Notes under the pieces: model-generated | Database searches by the model: none | Seen by the model: only the letters and a program-made list of their open reading frames with translations | What the model was told of the DNA's origin: nothing | From: Candidatus Methanomethylophilaceae archaeon | GTDB lineage: Archaea > Thermoplasmatota > Thermoplasmata > Methanomassiliicoccales > Methanomethylophilaceae | Direction: 5' to 3' | DNA: 15,136 nucleotides | NCBI GenBank assembly: GCA_016297775.1 | Contig: JAEDGA010000027.1 | Coordinates: forward strand, 1 to 15,136 | Translations under genes and position numbers: made by a program | Part shown: positions 12,735-15,136 of the stretch, piece after piece | How positions within the stretch are numbered: position 1 is the stretch's first letter | Layout: each line of letters opens with the position of its first letter

Positions 12735-14156
12735 ATGATCAGCAATTTCACAGATGTGGGCATCCCAGAGATTATCGCAAGGGCAATGGCCGACATGGGA
12801 TGGAACGAACCCACACCTATCCAGGTGGCATCGATCGAGGACGGAATGGCAGGCAAGGACCTCATCGCTCAGGCACAGACCGGTACCGGTAAGACCGGAG
12901 CATTCGGTTCCATCCTGATCGGAAGGATACCTGCCAAGAGCAAACTGCCCTCGGCCATTATCCTCCTCCCCACCAGGGAGCTCGCTCTCCAGGCATACGG
13001 AGAGATGAGCAAGCTCTCGAAATACACCGGCCACGTGTGCGTGCCCGTATACGGAGGAAAGGGTGCGAAGGCGGACATAGACTATCAGATCAAGGAGATC
13101 GCCAAGGGTGCGGATATCATCGCAGGTACCCCCGGAAGGGTAAAGGACCTGATGCTCCAGGGTGCACTCAACCTGGCAGAGATCAAGGTGCTCGTCCTCG
13201 ATGAGGCGGACAGGATGCTGGAGATGGGATTCATCGAGGATCTCGAGGACATCATGCGCCCCATGCCCAAGAACAGGCAGACACTGTTGTTCTCCGCCAC
13301 CATGGATGAGAATGTCAAGCAGCTCGCATATGCGTACACCGACGATGCCAAGGAGATCACGGTCTCACAGGATGAGGTGGTCCTCGACCTGACCAAACAG
13401 TATTACATCTCCGTGGGAAGACGCAACAAATCCTGGGCACTCTGTCAGATCCTCGACATAATGAAGCCCAAGGCGATCATCTTCTGCCAGACCATCAAGA
13501 TGGTGGATCTTCTGGAGGAGAGATTGGAGAAGTACGACTACAAGATCGAGGCCATCCACGGTTCCCTGCCCCAATCCAAGAGGGAGAGGGTCATCAACGA
13601 TCTCAGGAACGACAAGATCGACGTCCTCATCGCTACCGATGTCGCCGCAAGAGGATTGGATATCGAGGATATCACCTGTGTCATCAACTACGATATGCCC
13701 GAGAGCGTGGACACGTACATCCACAGGATCGGAAGGACCGGACGTGCAGGAAAGGAAGGTACCGCGATCTCGTTCGTCACATCCGGAGAGGAACACCTGG
13801 TCACCGAGTTCCAGAGGAGAGTGGACATGGTCATCGAGAAGATGGCCGTTCCCGAGGACCCCGATGTGAAGCCCAAGATCAAGAAGGTCGTGGATTACGA
13901 CCAGATCTCCGATCCCTTCGGAATGGCCAGGTTCAAGGTCAACCTCGGTAAGGCGGACGGTTACAACAAGGTCTCCCTTGCTGACTTCATCATCCGCAAT
14001 GCAAGGATCAGGGACATCGCGATCGGTAAGATCGATATGTCCGATGATTCCAGTATCGTCGAGGTCCACAGGGACTTCGCCAACAGGATGACCATGGACC
14101 TCACCAAGTGCAAGCACAAGGGTAAGCACATCTCCGTGAAGGTCATCGAAGAATGA
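12735..14156 (+). CDS. DEAD-box ATP-dependent RNA helicase with DbpA-like RNA-binding tail
   Basis: This 473-residue protein unwinds or remodels RNA using ATP. All core motifs are present in order: Q motif PTPIQ (26-30), motif I AQTGTGKT (47-54), Ia PTRELALQ (79-86), Ib TPGR (132-135), II DEAD (156-159), III SAT (187-189), IV IIFCQT (248-253), V ARGLDIEDITCVINYD (305-320) and VI HRIGRTGRAG (330-339). The C-terminal segment, about 397-473, runs MARFKVNLGKADGYNKVSL then IAIGKIDM and IVEVHRDFA. It fits the RRM-like RNA-binding domain found in DbpA and DeaD/CsdA helicases, which bind structured or ribosomal RNA. It is probably monocistronic, with its own promoter, a short structured leader and a strong downstream hairpin. 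A role in ribosome assembly or cold adaptation is likely but inferred. Confidence 0.95.
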   Translation: MISNFTDVGIPEIIARAMADMGWNEPTPIQVASIEDGMAGKDLIAQAQTGTGKTGAFGSILIGRIPAKSKLPSAIILLPTRELALQAYGEMSKLSKYTGHVCVPVYGGKGAKADIDYQIKEIAKGADIIAGTPGRVKDLMLQGALNLAEIKVLVLDEADRMLEMGFIEDLEDIMRPMPKNRQTLLFSATMDENVKQLAYAYTDDAKEITVSQDEVVLDLTKQYYISVGRRNKSWALCQILDIMKPKAIIFCQTIKMVDLLEERLEKYDYKIEAIHGSLPQSKRERVINDLRNDKIDVLIATDVAARGLDIEDITCVINYDMPESVDTYIHRIGRTGRAGKEGTAISFVTSGEEHLVTEFQRRVDMVIEKMAVPEDPDVKPKIKKVVDYDQISDPFGMARFKVNLGKADGYNKVSLADFIIRNARIRDIAIGKIDMSDDSSIVEVHRDFANRMTMDLTKCKHKGKHISVKVIEE

Positions 14157-14349
14157 GAAAGAAGATACCTGCGAAGGCAGGTATCTTCCAAACACTTTCT
14201 TCCACATCAGGATGTCTTTGAAGATGAACGATCCACATCCAGAAACATCGTAGATGTTCCGGTCCGGGATCCGATTCACCGAAGAACGCGAACGAAGGAT
14301 GGGGCTCCACCACGTCCCCGATCATGTTGATATCTCCGTTTTCCAACAT
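14143..14349 (-). CDS. Possible small protein, unrecognised (68 aa)
   Basis: A 68-codon frame on the minus strand starts at an ATG preceded by GGGAGG with 6-nt spacing, a better ribosome-binding site than many real genes here. It ends in TGA. The product begins MLENGDINMIGDVVEPHPSF and matches no family I know. Against it, the C-terminal residues are encoded by the helicase hairpin and by 14 nt of the helicase coding sequence. The second half is also odd in composition (Trp, His and Val rich). It may be a gene remnant or chance. Confidence 0.2.
   Translation of the reverse strand: MLENGDINMIGDVVEPHPSFAFFGESDPGPEHLRCFWMWIVHLQRHPDVEESVWKIPAFAGIFFLILR
14161..14188. terminator. Perfect 12-bp hairpin after the DEAD-box gene
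   Basis: GAAGATACCTGC-GAAG-GCAGGTATCTTC is a stem of 12 perfect base pairs with a 4-nt loop, 4 nt after the helicase TGA. On the plus strand it is followed by a pyrimidine-rich stretch with TTTCTTCC, and on the minus strand by TTTCTCATTC. It could therefore end transcription from either side or protect the mRNA 3' end. Confidence 0.65.
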
Positions 14350-14438
14350 GATTCGCCTCCCACCTTGTGATTTTCCAATACATTACCGATAGATGGGACA
14401 TTCCTTCGAAATCCCCAAAAACATCCAATCCCTTTGTT

Positions 14439-14460
14439 CATGATCCCTGAATGGATCATG
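14439..14460. repeat. Perfect 8-bp inverted repeat
   Basis: CATGATCC-ctgaat-GGATCATG is a perfect 8-bp dyad with a 6-nt loop. On the minus strand it directly overlaps the stop codon of the possible membrane peptide ending at 14456, so it could be its terminator or an operator. No long T run follows it closely; a TTTTTGGGG occurs about 25 nt further along the minus strand. Confidence 0.5.
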
Positions 14461-14545
14461 TCAGAGCCGATATCATAATCCATACCACGATTCCGATGAG
14501 GGTGATGGCCAATATCGCGAAACGGACGTCTTCCAAAAAAACCAA
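14456..14545 (-). CDS. Possible single-pass membrane peptide (29 aa) or remnant
   Basis: A short minus-strand frame (TTG start, TGA stop) encodes a convincing transmembrane helix, FAILAITLIGIVVWIMI. The preceding codons include RYFS before an in-frame TAA at 14548-14546. The general pattern (a short head, a few charged residues, then one C-terminal helix) loosely recalls Sec61-beta-type tail-anchored proteins, but the match is too weak to name. No Shine-Dalgarno is visible, and the run of seven T just upstream could be a frameshift site. It may be a decayed gene or chance. Confidence 0.15.
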   Translation of the reverse strand: MVFLEDVRFAILAITLIGIVVWIMISALT

Positions 14546-14614
14546 TTATGAAAAATAACGGACGTACACCCGCGCCCTCATGGACGCGGATGCCCGCCCG
14601 CATTGGAGGTGTGT

Positions 14615-14632
14615 AAAAGGTTTGTTCCAAAC
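14615..14632 (-). terminator. Terminator of the SatP-like gene
   Basis: Two nt past the stop codon, the minus strand reads GTTTG-GAA-CAAAC followed by CTTTTA. A 5-bp stem with an oligo-T tail fits a simple intrinsic terminator. Confidence 0.45.
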
Positions 14633-14634
14633 TC

Positions 14635-15136
14635 TCAGATTACGGGGAGTTTCTCATCCACCAGTGCCATGGCGAGGTAAGCAGAGAGCAGGAAGTTTGC
14701 CATCGCGACAATGCCCTTGAGGAGCAACCAGATATCCACCGCACCGGTGTTGGCGTTGATTCCGCCGAAGATGAATATCAAGGACGTCGTAATAAGGATG
14801 ACCGTAAGGATCTTGGGTGTTCCGATGCGGATGGACCACACCATCGTGAGCAGGTAGATGATTCCGAGTGTGAGGTTGATATAGAGATCGCCTCCGTGTA
14901 CACCTGCGAAGAAGACACCCATTGCAACCAGGCCGAGTACTGTGAATCCGAAGTTGCTACCGGCCTTGTATGCTTTCAATGCGGAAATGAGAATGAAGAT
15001 CGCACAGATACCGAGCAGGGCTCCGAGATAACTGAGACCTCCGGGACTTGCGGAATCCAGGATATGATTCTCGACGCCTGCATATGTCAATATGCAGACC
15101 ATCGCTATGGGAAGCGATACGACCGCTACGAAGAAT
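14635..15136 (-). CDS. SatP/YaaH/GPR1-family acetate uptake protein, 5' end outside window
   Basis: The frame is open to the window edge: 166 residues are visible and the true start lies beyond 15136. The ATG at 15102 falls inside a membrane helix (reading FFVAVVSLPIAMVCIL across it), so it is not the start. About six hydrophobic segments can be seen, the number in the acetate/succinate transporter family. The pattern ALKAYKAGSNFGFT matches the family's 'E.KKGN.FG.T' loop, and the end SAYLAMALVDEKLPVI matches the C-terminal helix before a conserved LP. The N-terminal NPAPLGL signature is not visible and may be lost or outside. Hydrogen-dependent methylotrophic methanogens need acetate as a carbon source, so the role is plausible. 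The family call is moderate; other small membrane proteins are possible. Confidence 0.6.
   Translation of the reverse strand, partial: FFVAVVSLPIAMVCILTYAGVENHILDSASPGGLSYLGALLGICAIFILISALKAYKAGSNFGFTVLGLVAMGVFFAGVHGGDLYINLTLGIIYLLTMVWSIRIGTPKILTVILITTSLIFIFGGINANTGAVDIWLLLKGIVAMANFLLSAYLAMALVDEKLPVI

Larger units (their letters stand above)
14190..14634. other. Long intergenic region, no confident gene
   Basis: About 445 nt separate the helicase hairpin from the SatP-like gene. The region holds the weak 68-codon frame (14143-14349), an 8-bp inverted repeat (14439-14460), a possible 29-residue membrane peptide (14456-14545) and the T-rich end of the SatP-like transcript. A run of seven A (14536-14542) and TATA-like stretches near 14545-14557 are also present. 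It reads like a place where one or two small genes decayed, or where small unannotated genes sit. Confidence 0.4.

Noticed and set aside
13365..14279. 304-codon minus-strand frame opposite the helicase
   Set aside because: Antisense shadow of the DEAD-box gene, Asp/Val/Leu/His-rich and without domains.

Overview
This window is almost certainly from a methanogenic archaeon, most likely a host-associated member of the Methanomassiliicoccales (class Thermoplasmata). The lineage is inferred, with no marker gene to prove it. The clues are AT-rich TATA-like boxes about 25-32 nt before several start codons that lack a Shine-Dalgarno (leaderless-style promoters), a tRNA-Gly(CCC) with encoded CCA, heavy use of AGA/AGG arginine and ATA isoleucine codons, an acidic 'SDDSDAAD' junction after one signal peptide, and TGA as the stop of all 13 confident genes. 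TAG avoidance is expected in pyrrolysine-decoding methanogens. No insertion sequence, phage gene or CRISPR array is visible. This looks like ordinary chromosomal sequence with some unusual gene pairs.

Positions 169-2715 (+) hold a tightly coupled histidine operon: hisB, hisF, a fused hisIE, and a PHP-family phosphatase likely to be the histidinol-phosphate phosphatase. The three junctions are 4-nt ATGA overlaps, or reinitiation sites placed on top of one. A second probable operon at 2767-9839 (+) starts from its own TATA box with an MTA phosphorylase. Two co-translated MscS-type channel paralogues follow, each with a secreted-type N-terminal beta domain, then the hydrogenase maturation protein HypF. 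The last gene is a degenerate relative of archaeal cofactor-independent phosphoglycerate mutase that keeps the metal ligands but not the recognisable serine nucleophile motif.

Positions 12137-9832 (-) converge on that operon and encode two CbiP/CobQ (cobyric acid synthase) paralogues back to back. The first is full length with a glutaminase domain. The second has lost that domain cleanly but keeps the short C-terminal tail. This pair is the most interesting feature of the window. Cobamides are central to methyl transfer in methylotrophic methanogens, so the pair probably serves corrinoid amidation.

Positions 12172-12734 are mostly non-coding and contain tRNA-Gly(CCC) on the minus strand and the promoter and leader of a divergent DEAD-box helicase. 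The helicase (12735-14156, +) has a DbpA-like RNA-binding tail and ends at a perfect 12-bp hairpin. Positions 14190-14634 have no confident gene, only two weak small-ORF candidates and an inverted repeat. The right edge (14635-15136, -) is the 3' part of a six-helix membrane protein of the SatP/YaaH/GPR1 acetate-uptake type, cut by the window end.
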